The notes below the pieces were generated by a model that was given only the letters and a program-made list of their open reading frames with translations, was not told where the DNA came from and did no database searches. The position numbers and the translations under genes are program-made. Source: Clostridiales bacterium (GTDB lineage Bacteria; Bacillota; Clostridia; Christensenellales; Christensenellaceae). From it: 5,660 bases of DNA. This document shows, piece after piece, positions 1 to 5,429 of the stretch. The stretch is taken from assembly GCA_019420265.1 (NCBI GenBank), contig JAHZHM010000147.1, positions 2,038 through 7,697 of the forward strand, in the 5' to 3' direction. Within the stretch, counting starts at the first letter, position 1. Each line of letters opens with the position of its first letter.

Positions 1-329
1 CGAGGGCCATAGGCAATATTGTCATAAATGCTCATCGGAAATGGATTTGGCTTCTGAAATACCATGCCGACATCCCTGCGCAGCTCGTTGACATCCACTT
101 CCTTATCGAAAATATTCCGGCCGTCATAGCAAACTTCACCTGTAATTTTGACGCTCGCGATCAGATCGTTCATCCGGTTGAGCGTCTTAAGAAAAGTCGA
201 TTTGCCGCAGCCCGAAGGGCCTATCAACGCCGTAATGCTTTTTTGGGGAATGGATATATTGATATTCTTTAAAGCCTGGTTATCCCCATACCAAAGGCAT
301 AGGTCTTTTGCTGTCATTATTTCACTCAT
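1..329 (-). CDS. pstB: Phosphate ABC transporter ATP-binding protein PstB (N-terminal part, cut by window edge)
   Basis: PstB is the cytoplasmic ATPase that powers high-affinity phosphate import through the PstC-PstA channel. I translated 109 codons from the ATG at 327-329 down to the window edge. The protein starts [20 protein letters not shown]. It has a Walker A motif GPSGCGKST at residues 37-45, the PstB-typical stretch LNRMNDL after it, and a Q-loop in [14 protein letters not shown] (Q92). The signature motif, Walker B and H-loop must lie beyond the window. The start is supported by AGGAG about 6 bases upstream, inside the end of pstA. The start codon overlaps the pstA stop in an ATGA (326-329), which suggests translational coupling. 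The QKPNPFP motif separates PstB from other ABC ATPases, so the call is secure. A phoU gene often follows in such operons but cannot be seen here. Confidence 0.97.
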   Translation of the reverse strand, partial: MSEIMTAKDLCLWYGDNQALKNINISIPQKSITALIGPSGCGKSTFLKTLNRMNDLIASVKITGEVCYDGRNIFDKEVDVNELRRDVGMVFQKPNPFPMSIYDNIAYGP

Positions 330-1168
330 GTGTTTCTCCTTTTGGCAAAGTATTTGCCAACCAATGTGGCGGATAGATTGATTAGCAGCGTCAGTATCAT
401 CAAAATAGCGGCGATGGCAAAGGCAACGCCAAATTCGCCCTCCTCTTTGGCATATACATAAAGCGCAACAGTCAGGGTCGCACCGGGGCTGGCCAGCCCA
501 GCAAAAATGCCGTTGAGCGCGTGGGCAAAGCCCGCGGTAAACAGGAGCGCCGCCGATTCGCCCAAAATGCGCCCCACAGAGAGAATACAGCCGGTGATAA
601 CGCCGTCCACGCATCCCGGAAGTACCACCGTGCGAATCACGCGCCACTTGCCCGCGCCTAGTCCAAAGGCGCCTTCGCGATAGCTTTGCGGAACCGTTTT
701 CAGGCTCTCCTGAGTGGTGCGCATGATCGTGGGCAGATTCATGATAACAAGCGTCAAAGCGCCTGCAAGCAAGCTCGTTCCGAAGTTGTTTGAAAAGAGC
801 AGCATGCCCACCAGGCCGTATATAATCGAGGGAATGCCCGAAAGGGTTTCTGCGGCATATTCGATCGCCGCCACAATTTTTTTGTTTTTGGCATATTCCG
901 TCAGATAAATTGCCGCCCCCACGCCCAGAGGCAAAACGATGACCAGCGTGGCCAGCACAATATAAAGCGTATTTAAAATATCCGGCAGGATGCCGATGGT
1001 TCCATTCAAATAGCTCGGCTTTGTGGAAACCAGTTCCCAGGTGATGCCCGGGATACCATTGATCAAAACATATCCCAGCAGAAACAGCACCAGCACCGCC
1101 GTGAATGCCGTGGATACGATCATCAGCCCTCGCATGAGGGCGGCATATCCTTTTCGCTTTCTATTCAT
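326..1168 (-). CDS. pstA: Phosphate ABC transporter permease PstA
   Basis: PstA is one of the two membrane subunits of the PstSCAB phosphate importer. The 280-residue protein is the normal length for the family. It has a positively charged N-terminus (MNRKRK) and about six hydrophobic segments, near residues 12-36, 66-90, 112-128, 133-150, 187-210 and 245-272. The PstA/PstC hallmark [11 protein letters not shown] sits at 111-121. The cytoplasmic EAA loop that docks on PstB runs from about 165 to 184 ([20 protein letters not shown]). It is called PstA, not PstC, because of its position after a clear PstC and its short N-terminal extracellular loop. The ATG lies one base after the pstC TAG stop, with AGGGGA (1175-1180) as ribosome binding site. 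Its own stop overlaps the pstB start by four bases. It is very likely co-transcribed with pstS, pstC and pstB under phosphate control. Confidence 0.97.
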   Translation of the reverse strand: MNRKRKGYAALMRGLMIVSTAFTAVLVLFLLGYVLINGIPGITWELVSTKPSYLNGTIGILPDILNTLYIVLATLVIVLPLGVGAAIYLTEYAKNKKIVAAIEYAAETLSGIPSIIYGLVGMLLFSNNFGTSLLAGALTLVIMNLPTIMRTTQESLKTVPQSYREGAFGLGAGKWRVIRTVVLPGCVDGVITGCILSVGRILGESAALLFTAGFAHALNGIFAGLASPGATLTVALYVYAKEEGEFGVAFAIAAILMILTLLINLSATLVGKYFAKRRNT

Positions 1169-1169
1169 C

Positions 1170-2042
1170 CTATTTCCCCTTATCCCGCTTCAAGAAAAAG
1201 TTGAGCGTAGCATTGATCAGCATAATGAACAAGAACAAGACAAGCGCGATGGAGAACAGAGCGTTTCTCTGCAAACTGCCCGGGCTTGAATATGCCATTT
1301 CACTCGCAACAGCGGTGGTCAGAAAGCGAACGCTCTCAAAGAGCGAAGGCATATTCGCCACATTGCCCGCCACCATCATAACCGCCATGGCCTCGCCCAC
1401 AGCGCGGCCAACGCCCAAAACAACCGCAGCGGCAATGCCGCTTTTCGCGGCAGGGACGGATACTTTAAAAAAAGTCTCCGTCGGCGTCGCGCCAAGGGCA
1501 AGAGAGGCATCCTCATATTCCCCGGGAACGGCGTCCAGCGCCGTAATCGATACTTTGATGATATTGGGCAGGATCATGATAGCCAGCACAATAATGGCAG
1601 CGAGCAGGCTTGCGCCATCCGGCACATGAAAAACCGCACGAATCGCCGGCACAAGCACCAGCATGCCCACCAGGCCGTATACCACCGACGGGATGCCCGC
1701 CAGCAGATTGACGGCCGCCTCTATGATGGCTCTCAGCTTGCTGTTTGCAACCTTCGCCAGAAAAACCGCTGTAAAAAAGCCAATCGGCACTCCGATGAGG
1801 ATTGCCCCGGCTGTGCCATAGATGCTCGTCAGTATAAACGGCAGGATTCCGTATTTCGGCTCGGCGGCGGTGGATGCCCATTCCTTTCCAAAAAGAAAAT
1901 TTCCAAAGCCAATTTCTTTGATGGCAGGAATCCCCGAAATGATGAGATATATTGTAATGAGCAGAACACATCCCACGGTAATGAGGCCGAGAATCAGAAA
2001 AATGCCGTGTACGAAATTCTCAAATAATCTGTTTTTCTTCAT
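1170..2042 (-). CDS. pstC: Phosphate ABC transporter permease PstC
   Basis: PstC pairs with PstA to form the transmembrane phosphate channel. The protein has 290 residues. Its first membrane segment is near 12-37. A short extracellular part containing FLFGKEW (about 49-55) follows, which is typical of PstC. Further membrane segments lie around 67-95, 117-136, 144-165, 203-228 and 261-284. GIPSVVYGLVG is at 116-126, and the PstB-docking EAA loop spans about 176-199 (YEDASLALGATPTETFFKVS). The start ATG at 2040-2042 has no convincing Shine-Dalgarno sequence: only AAAACCTATT precedes it, and a GC-rich hairpin stands about 20 bases upstream. Translation may therefore be weak or depend on the upstream mRNA structure. 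The gene lies 55 bases after pstS and one base before pstA, in the same operon. Confidence 0.97.
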   Translation of the reverse strand: MKKNRLFENFVHGIFLILGLITVGCVLLITIYLIISGIPAIKEIGFGNFLFGKEWASTAAEPKYGILPFILTSIYGTAGAILIGVPIGFFTAVFLAKVANSKLRAIIEAAVNLLAGIPSVVYGLVGMLVLVPAIRAVFHVPDGASLLAAIIVLAIMILPNIIKVSITALDAVPGEYEDASLALGATPTETFFKVSVPAAKSGIAAAVVLGVGRAVGEAMAVMMVAGNVANMPSLFESVRFLTTAVASEMAYSSPGSLQRNALFSIALVLFLFIMLINATLNFFLKRDKGK

Positions 2043-2061
2043 AATAGGTTTTCATGGGAAT

Positions 2062-2090
2062 AGGCGGCGGTGCTGATCGCATCGCCGCCT
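2062..2090 (-). promoter_or_regulatory. Intercistronic hairpin between pstS and pstC
   Basis: AGGCGGCG (2062-2069) is perfectly complementary to CGCCGCCT (2083-2090). After one mismatch the stem continues for three more pairs to a 5-base loop. It begins 7 bases after the pstS stop. No run of T follows on the minus strand, so it is not a standard intrinsic terminator. In operons where a binding-protein gene precedes permease genes, such hairpins commonly protect the upstream mRNA from 3' decay or reduce read-through, which raises binding protein over permease. That role is inferred here. Confidence 0.65.
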
Positions 2091-2097
2091 GATTTAC

Positions 2098-2895
2098 TTA
2101 GTTTACGGGAACTGCGCCCGCTTTGCTGATAACCTCGTTTGCCTCTTCCGATGTGATGTAATCAAAGAACTTCTGCGCACTATCCGAGAGCTTGGCATCC
2201 TTCTTTGTCACAAGGACGAAGGGGCGCTGCACGACATAGCTGCCATCCTTGACCGTGCTCTCGCTCGGGGCAACGCCGCCAACTGTAAGCGCTTTTACCG
2301 TATCTTTTACAGCAGCCAGGGAAGCATAGCCGATAGCATCGGGGTTGCTCGCCACTGTGGTGATCACATCGCCGGTGGAGGTCAGCTCTTGGCGGTATTT
2401 GCAGCTATCTTCGGTATCCGTGATGGATTCAAAGCCATCTCTCGTGCCGCTGCCTGCTTCGCGGCCAATGAGCACAATCTCTGCATCATTGCCGCCAACT
2501 TCCTTCCAATTTGTGATCTCGCCAGTGTAAATTTTCGCGATGGTTTCTACATCAAGATCTGCAACGGGGTTATCGGGATTGACGATAATCGCAATGCCGT
2601 CCAGCGCCAAAATGGTTTCCTCGAGGCCCTTTGCCTTTTCCTCATCCTTGAGCGCCCGGCTGGAAAGCCCAATATCGCATCTGCCTTCCTGGATTGCCTG
2701 GATGCCTGCGCCGGATCCGGTCGCATTGTATGTCACTGTAATGCCAGTGTCGTTCTCAAAGGATTCTCCCAGTGCACCAATCAATGAACTCATCGAGGTG
2801 GAGCCGTCTGTGGAAACACCTTCGTTCTTCGCGCAGCCAACCGCGGCCACGCACAGCAGCAGCGCTGCAATCACCAAACTTACGATCTTTTTCAT
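2098..2895 (-). CDS. pstS: Phosphate-binding lipoprotein PstS
   Basis: PstS is the extracytoplasmic receptor that captures inorganic phosphate and delivers it to PstC-PstA. The 265-residue protein starts with a lipoprotein signal peptide: MKK, a hydrophobic core, and lipobox AVGC with the lipidated cysteine at residue 21. Phosphate-contact loops typical of the family are visible: DGSTSMSSL (30-38), TGSGAGIQAI (59-68), DIGLSSRALK (74-83) and REAGSGTRDGFE (145-156). The C-terminal FFDYITSEEANEVISKAGAVPV is also a family hallmark. The start is supported by AGGGAG (2905-2910), 9 bases upstream. It is the first gene of the operon, preceded by a Pho-box-like promoter region and followed by a stable hairpin. 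Expression is probably induced by phosphate starvation. The lipid anchor fits a Gram-positive envelope. Confidence 0.97.
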   Translation of the reverse strand: MKKIVSLVIAALLLCVAAVGCAKNEGVSTDGSTSMSSLIGALGESFENDTGITVTYNATGSGAGIQAIQEGRCDIGLSSRALKDEEKAKGLEETILALDGIAIIVNPDNPVADLDVETIAKIYTGEITNWKEVGGNDAEIVLIGREAGSGTRDGFESITDTEDSCKYRQELTSTGDVITTVASNPDAIGYASLAAVKDTVKALTVGGVAPSESTVKDGSYVVQRPFVLVTKKDAKLSDSAQKFFDYITSEEANEVISKAGAVPVN

Positions 2896-2908
2896 CCTTA
2901 TGATCTCC

Positions 2909-2992
2909 CTTCAACTTCACACTTTTCTTTGTTATGGCTATATCTTAAGTCTTGACAGTAAAATCCATAAGCAAACCTGTGTAAAGTTGAAG
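2909..2992. repeat. Imperfect 14-bp inverted repeat bracketing the pstS promoter
   Basis: CTTCAACTTCACAC at 2909-2922 is the reverse complement, with one mismatch in 14, of GTGTAAAGTTGAAG at 2979-2992. The upstream arm overlaps the first two Pho-like hexamers. The downstream arm lies in the probable pstS leader and touches its ribosome binding site (2905-2910). The candidate -10 lies between the arms, which are 56 bases apart. Confidence 0.75.
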
Positions 2993-2996
2993 TAAA
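2942..2996 (-). promoter_or_regulatory. Probable pstS promoter with PhoP/PhoB-like repeats
   Basis: On the minus strand, TTTACT (2996-2991) and TTTACA (2985-2980) lie exactly 11 bases apart. TTGCTT (2974-2969) follows at the next 11-base step, and TTTTAC (2963-2958) at the one after. Bacillus PhoP boxes are TTAACA-like hexamers repeated about every 11 bp upstream of the -10 element, with no need for a good -35. A candidate -10, TAAGAT (2947-2942, 4 of 6 matches to TATAAT), sits at a suitable distance. The repeats and their period are seen directly. Binding by a PhoP-type response regulator is inferred from them and from the downstream pst genes. The third repeat is poor. Confidence 0.5.
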
Positions 2997-3036
2997 ATTA
3001 TTTTTTGCTTCAATCTTCCGTTTGATAAAAATTGCG

Positions 3037-3064
3037 CCGCGCCCAATCAAAATATTTTGCGCGG
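3037..3064. repeat. 12-bp perfect palindrome inside a GC-rich inverted repeat
   Basis: CAAAATATTTTG at 3048-3059 is a perfect 12-bp palindrome. It sits within arms CCGCGC (3037-3042) and GCGCGG (3059-3064). It lies between the terminator stem and the pstS Pho-like repeats. It could be an operator for a dimeric regulator or a secondary hairpin behind the terminator. Nothing in the sequence decides between these. Confidence 0.4.
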
Positions 3065-3068
3065 AGAT

Positions 3069-3120
3069 AAAAGAACACCGGGAAAAGCATTTCTGCTTTT
3101 CCCGGTGTTCTTTCCTTTTT
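3069..3120 (-). terminator. Strong intrinsic terminator after galU, probably bidirectional
   Basis: Positions 3070-3089 and 3094-3113 form a perfect 20-bp stem with a 4-base loop. As minus-strand RNA the loop is GAAA, a stable GNRA tetraloop. The stem base is A/T rich, so the minus strand ends in TTCTTTTATC. On the plus strand CCTTTTT follows. It would stop transcripts coming from galU before the pstS promoter. No plus-strand gene needs it, so minus is the likely working direction. Confidence 0.85.
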
Positions 3121-3181
3121 CGCCGCTTATCCGGAGCGCCAGCTTTTCTTCTATAAGGAGCATCGCCCATTATTTTCCTGA

Positions 3182-3269
3182 CCAGCCCCTTAGCATTTCA
3201 GCGGGAGCCCGGCAATTCCCGCCTATAGGCTCTAAGATGAGCCCCGCCGCCTTTAGAGGCTGGGGCATC
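3182..3269 (-). other. Candidate structured RNA segment in the galU 3' region
   Basis: As minus-strand RNA, bases 3255-3263 (CCAGCCUCU) can pair with 3182-3190 (AGGGGCUGG) in a 9-bp helix with one G-U pair. This helix would enclose two hairpins: GGCUC/GAGCC (3228-3232 with 3239-3243, 6-base loop) and GCGGGA/UCCCGC (3201-3206 with 3217-3222, 10-base loop). A competing hairpin, GAU-GCCCC/GGGGC-AUC (3236-3245 with 3262-3269, with a 2-base bulge), uses some of the same bases and cannot coexist. I match it to no known riboswitch or small RNA family. It may simply be the galU 3' untranslated end or an extra terminator-like hairpin. Confidence 0.3.
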
Positions 3270-3278
3270 TTTTCGTGG

Positions 3279-4148
3279 CTATATTTTCTGCGCCAATTCC
3301 TTGAGATACGCGCCAAACTGCTCCCTCAGCTCTTCTCTGCCCAGCGCAAATTCGCAGGTCGCCTGCAAGAACCCAAACCGATCGCCCACATCGTAGAGCT
3401 TTCCTTCCAGCTCCAGCGCATACATCTTGTCCCTGCCCAAAAGCGTGAAAAGCGCATCCGTCAGCTGAATCTCGCCGCCTTTTCCCTGGCCGGTATGCTC
3501 CAAAATCTCAAAAATCTCCGGCGTCAAAACATATCGCCCCAAAATCGCCAGGTTGGAGGGCGCCTCCTGCTGGCTGGGCTTTTCCACCATGCCCAGCAGC
3601 TCATGCAGTCCGTTTTCTCCCGCGCCCGGCGCGATAATGCCATATTTTGAAATATCTTCCTTTGCCACCGGCTGCACGCCGATGACACTGGCATTCTCCC
3701 GCTCATAAGCGTCCATCAACTGCCGCAAGGCCGGCGTCTTGGAATCCATGATGACGTCCCCCAGCATAATGCCGAAGGGCTCGTTGCCCACAAACTCCTT
3801 GGCGCACAAAATGGCATGCCCCAAGCCTCTGGGATGTTTTTGGCGAATATAGTGCACGTTGACCATATCGGAAATATGGCGCACTTGCTCCAAAAGCTGT
3901 TCTTTTCCGCTGCGCTCCAGTTCCAGCTCCAGCTCGACCGAGCTATCGAAATGATCTTCAATGGCGCGCTTGCTGCGGCCTGTGATGATGATGACACTCT
4001 CGATGCCCGAGGCAACCGCCTCTTCCATAATATATTGAATGGTCGGCTTGTCCACAATGGGCAGCATTTCCTTGGGTTGCGCTTTTGTCGCAGGAAGAAA
4101 ACGCGTTCCCAGCCCAGCCGCCGGGATCACAACTTTTCTAATCTTCAT
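3279..4148 (-). CDS. galU: UTP-glucose-1-phosphate uridylyltransferase (UDP-glucose pyrophosphorylase)
   Basis: The enzyme makes UDP-glucose and pyrophosphate from UTP and glucose 1-phosphate in the cytoplasm. The product feeds glycolipid, polysaccharide and galactose metabolism. The 289-residue protein has the full family length. Its nucleotide-binding signature runs from about 12 to 35 (GLGTRFLPATKAQPKEMLP). QKHPRGLGHAI follows at 103-113, the metal-binding region LGDVIMD at 129-135 (D131), VEKP at 188-191, GRYVLTPEIFE at 204-214, GGEIQLTDA at 224-232 and YDVGD at 252-256. It resembles the Bacillus GtaB type. The start is fixed by AGGAGG six bases upstream of ATG. It has its own promoter and is separated from pstS by a strong terminator, so it is not part of the pst operon. 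Read-through from yjbQ upstream is possible because no clear terminator lies between them. The symbol gtaB would be equally valid. Confidence 0.97.
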   Translation of the reverse strand: MKIRKVVIPAAGLGTRFLPATKAQPKEMLPIVDKPTIQYIMEEAVASGIESVIIITGRSKRAIEDHFDSSVELELELERSGKEQLLEQVRHISDMVNVHYIRQKHPRGLGHAILCAKEFVGNEPFGIMLGDVIMDSKTPALRQLMDAYERENASVIGVQPVAKEDISKYGIIAPGAGENGLHELLGMVEKPSQQEAPSNLAILGRYVLTPEIFEILEHTGQGKGGEIQLTDALFTLLGRDKMYALELEGKLYDVGDRFGFLQATCEFALGREELREQFGAYLKELAQKI

Positions 4149-4178
4149 TTGTAGCCTCCTGAATCTTTTACGCCCTCT

Positions 4179-4206
4179 ATTATATCGGAAAAGCGCACAA
4201 AAGCAA
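4179..4206 (-). promoter_or_regulatory. galU promoter
   Basis: A perfect -10 TATAAT (minus strand, 4184-4179) is preceded, 16 bases upstream, by a weak -35 TTGCTT (4206-4201; 3 of 6 matches). Transcription would start near 4172, giving a leader of about 24 bases that contains the AGGAGG site. A second TATAAT occurs at 4238-4233 but has no well-placed -35 (TTGCCG is 19 bases away). Confidence 0.55.
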
Positions 4207-4291
4207 AGCTTGCGCCCCTTTTCTGCCGTATTATTATAAAAATCTTAATAACTTCTCCGGCAAGCCGACCGCGCGTCTTTTGCTGCCGCGC

Positions 4292-4708
4292 CTATTCTCC
4301 TATAATTTTGATCATGATGCGCTTGGTGCGCTTGCCATCAAATTCACCATAGAAGATCTGCTCCCATGTCCCGAAATCCAGACGCCCGTTCGTTACCGCA
4401 ACCACCACTTCCCTGCCCATGATGCTGCGCTTTAGATGCGCATCCGCATTGTCTTCATAGCCATTGTGGTGATACATGCTATAGGGCTTTTCCGGCGCCA
4501 GTTTTTCCAGCCAGGTCTCGAAATCCTGGTGCAGACCGCTCTCATCGTCGTTGATAAAAACACTGGCCGTGATGTTCATGGCGTTGACCAGCACAAGCCC
4601 CTCCGTGATCCCGCTCTCCCTGAGCGCCTGCTCCACCTGCGGCGTGATATTGCGGTACCCTCTGCGGGTGGGCAAATTCATCTCCAAAACCTTGCGATAA
4701 CTTTTCAT
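4292..4708 (-). CDS. YjbQ / UPF0047 family protein
   Basis: This is a small cytoplasmic protein of 138 residues, the usual size for the YjbQ (UPF0047) family. Family hallmarks seen are [19 protein letters not shown] (45-63), [20 protein letters not shown] (79-98), the [20 protein letters not shown] stretch (106-125), and a C-terminal RIMIKIIGE. The conserved H80, H91, E56 and D62 suggest a metal- or ligand-binding site. Weak thiamine-phosphate synthase activity has been reported for the E. coli homologue, but the physiological role is unsettled, so no function is assigned. The start has AGGAGG (4715-4720) six bases upstream. It lies 18 bases after the acetyltransferase gene and is probably co-transcribed with it. 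Confidence 0.93.
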   Translation of the reverse strand: MKSYRKVLEMNLPTRRGYRNITPQVEQALRESGITEGLVLVNAMNITASVFINDDESGLHQDFETWLEKLAPEKPYSMYHHNGYEDNADAHLKRSIMGREVVVAVTNGRLDFGTWEQIFYGEFDGKRTKRIMIKIIGE

Positions 4709-4726
4709 AAAATTCCTCCTACACTC

Positions 4727-5284
4727 TTATTCTGCTTGCAAGCTCGCTTTCTGCTGCTCCCATTCCCGTTTCAAAATGGCATATTGGCATGTATTTTCAT
4801 AAACCGGCGTGCCATCCTCCGCTTTGACAAAGGAGATAAACTCGACAAAGAGCCCTTCCTGCCGCATGCCGAGCTTCTCGCAAAGCCTGCGGGATGGGAG
4901 GTTATCCTCCTCCGCATAGGCGTAAATTCTTCGGGCATCCGTGCAGAAAAGATGCTCCATCATCGCCCGGGCGGCCTCTGCCGCATACCCCTTTTTGCCA
5001 AATTTCAGGTTGAAGTTCCAGCCGATGCTATAGGTATCCTCTCCCTCTTTATCCACCAGCAGCTCGCCGATCAGTGTATCCGAATCCGCCAGGCAGACGG
5101 CATACCAATCGCCCTTGTCCCGCCTCTGCAAAACCGCCTGCTCTGCCTCCTGCATGGAATCTATCTTCTCGTCCGCAAAGCAGTGCACCGGCGGGTTTTT
5201 GAGAATCTCATATAGACCGGCGGCGTCCTTCGGCTCATATTCCCGAATGAGCAGCCGCTCTGTTTTAATGGCCAACGCTATCAT
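4727..5284 (-). CDS. GNAT family N-acetyltransferase, RimJ/RimL-like
   Basis: The product is predicted to transfer an acetyl group from acetyl-CoA to an amine. The substrate cannot be told: RimJ/RimL-like members act on protein N-termini or small molecules. It has 185 residues. The N-terminal TERLLIREYEPKDAAGLYEI is the usual opening of this subfamily. The acetyl-CoA binding region is at about 90-110 (FNLKFGKKGYAAEAARAMME, a GxxGYAxEA form), and EDNLPSRRLCEKLGM at 126-140 is the classic motif near the C-terminus. The start is uncertain. At the ATG (5282-5284) the AGGAG site abuts the start codon. The in-frame TTG three codons later (5273-5275) has ideal 9-base spacing and would give MAIKTERL, the common family start. 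It probably forms a two-gene unit with the YjbQ-like gene. Confidence 0.92.
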   Translation of the reverse strand: MIALAIKTERLLIREYEPKDAAGLYEILKNPPVHCFADEKIDSMQEAEQAVLQRRDKGDWYAVCLADSDTLIGELLVDKEGEDTYSIGWNFNLKFGKKGYAAEAARAMMEHLFCTDARRIYAYAEEDNLPSRRLCEKLGMRQEGLFVEFISFVKAEDGTPVYENTCQYAILKREWEQQKASLQAE

Positions 5285-5304
5285 CTCCTCTCTTTGTAAG
5301 CCCT

Positions 5305-5333
5305 ATCATATCAAATTCCCGGCAACATCTCCA
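5305..5333 (-). promoter_or_regulatory. Promoter of the acetyltransferase-yjbQ unit
   Basis: Minus strand -35 TGGAGA (5333-5328, 4 of 6 matches to TTGACA) and -10 TATGAT (5310-5305, 5 of 6) are separated by 17 bases. Transcription would start near 5298, just ahead of the ribosome binding site. The placement after a terminator supports it. Confidence 0.6.
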
Positions 5334-5388
5334 TTCTTTTCCTAAAAAGCCTTGTAAATTCTCTGCAAACATGCCCTTGCCCGCTCGT

Positions 5389-5425
5389 AAAAAAAGGGCC
5401 CCTCGCTTTGGTGCGAAGGGCCCTT
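5389..5425 (-). terminator. Intrinsic terminator of the acyl-CoA synthetase gene
   Basis: Bases 5413-5425 pair with 5394-5406 as a 13-bp stem (AAGGGCCC with GGGCCCTT, then one G-U pair and TCGC/GCGA) around a 6-base loop. A run of seven T follows on the minus strand (5395-5389), two of them inside the stem base. It starts 4 bases after the tandem stop codons of the upstream gene. This is a textbook form. Confidence 0.93.
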
Positions 5426-5429
5426 CTCA

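Larger units (their letters stand above)
2896..3278. other. Gene-free region between galU and pstS
   Basis: This 383-base stretch has no convincing coding sequence. Going with transcription from galU, it holds a foldable GC-rich segment (about 3182-3269), roughly 70 bases without clear structure, a 20-bp perfect terminator stem (3070-3113), a 12-bp palindrome nested in a GC-rich inverted repeat (3037-3064), an AT-rich stretch, and then the Pho-like repeats, -10 candidate and leader of pstS. An open frame through 2898-3170 on the minus strand exists but runs across both terminator and promoter, so it is not accepted as a gene. Confidence 0.8.

Noticed and set aside
1513..1971. Alternative minus-strand frame of 152 codons inside pstC
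   Set aside because: The translation is rich in His, Arg and Cys with no family resemblance. The pstC frame explains the same DNA fully.
2898..3170. Minus-strand open frame of 90 codons between galU and pstS
   Set aside because: It runs through the 20-bp terminator stem and the pstS promoter repeats, has a very basic low-complexity start, and resembles no family I know.
2945..3278. Known riboswitch or housekeeping RNA (6S, SRP, tmRNA, FMN, glycine, fluoride, ZTP and similar)
   Set aside because: I compared the minus-strand sequence with the conserved cores I remember and none is present.
3057..3650. Plus-strand open frame of 197 codons
   Set aside because: It is antisense to galU and crosses the terminator. 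There is no supporting motif.
4261..4291. Possible terminator between the YjbQ-like gene and galU (GCGCG/CGCGC repeat)
   Set aside because: It offers only a 5-bp stem with an 11-base loop and no T run on the minus strand, so read-through into galU is more likely.
4436..5215. Plus-strand open frame of 259 codons
   Set aside because: It lies antisense to the clear YjbQ-like and acetyltransferase genes, and its translation shows no domain. It arises from their codon bias.
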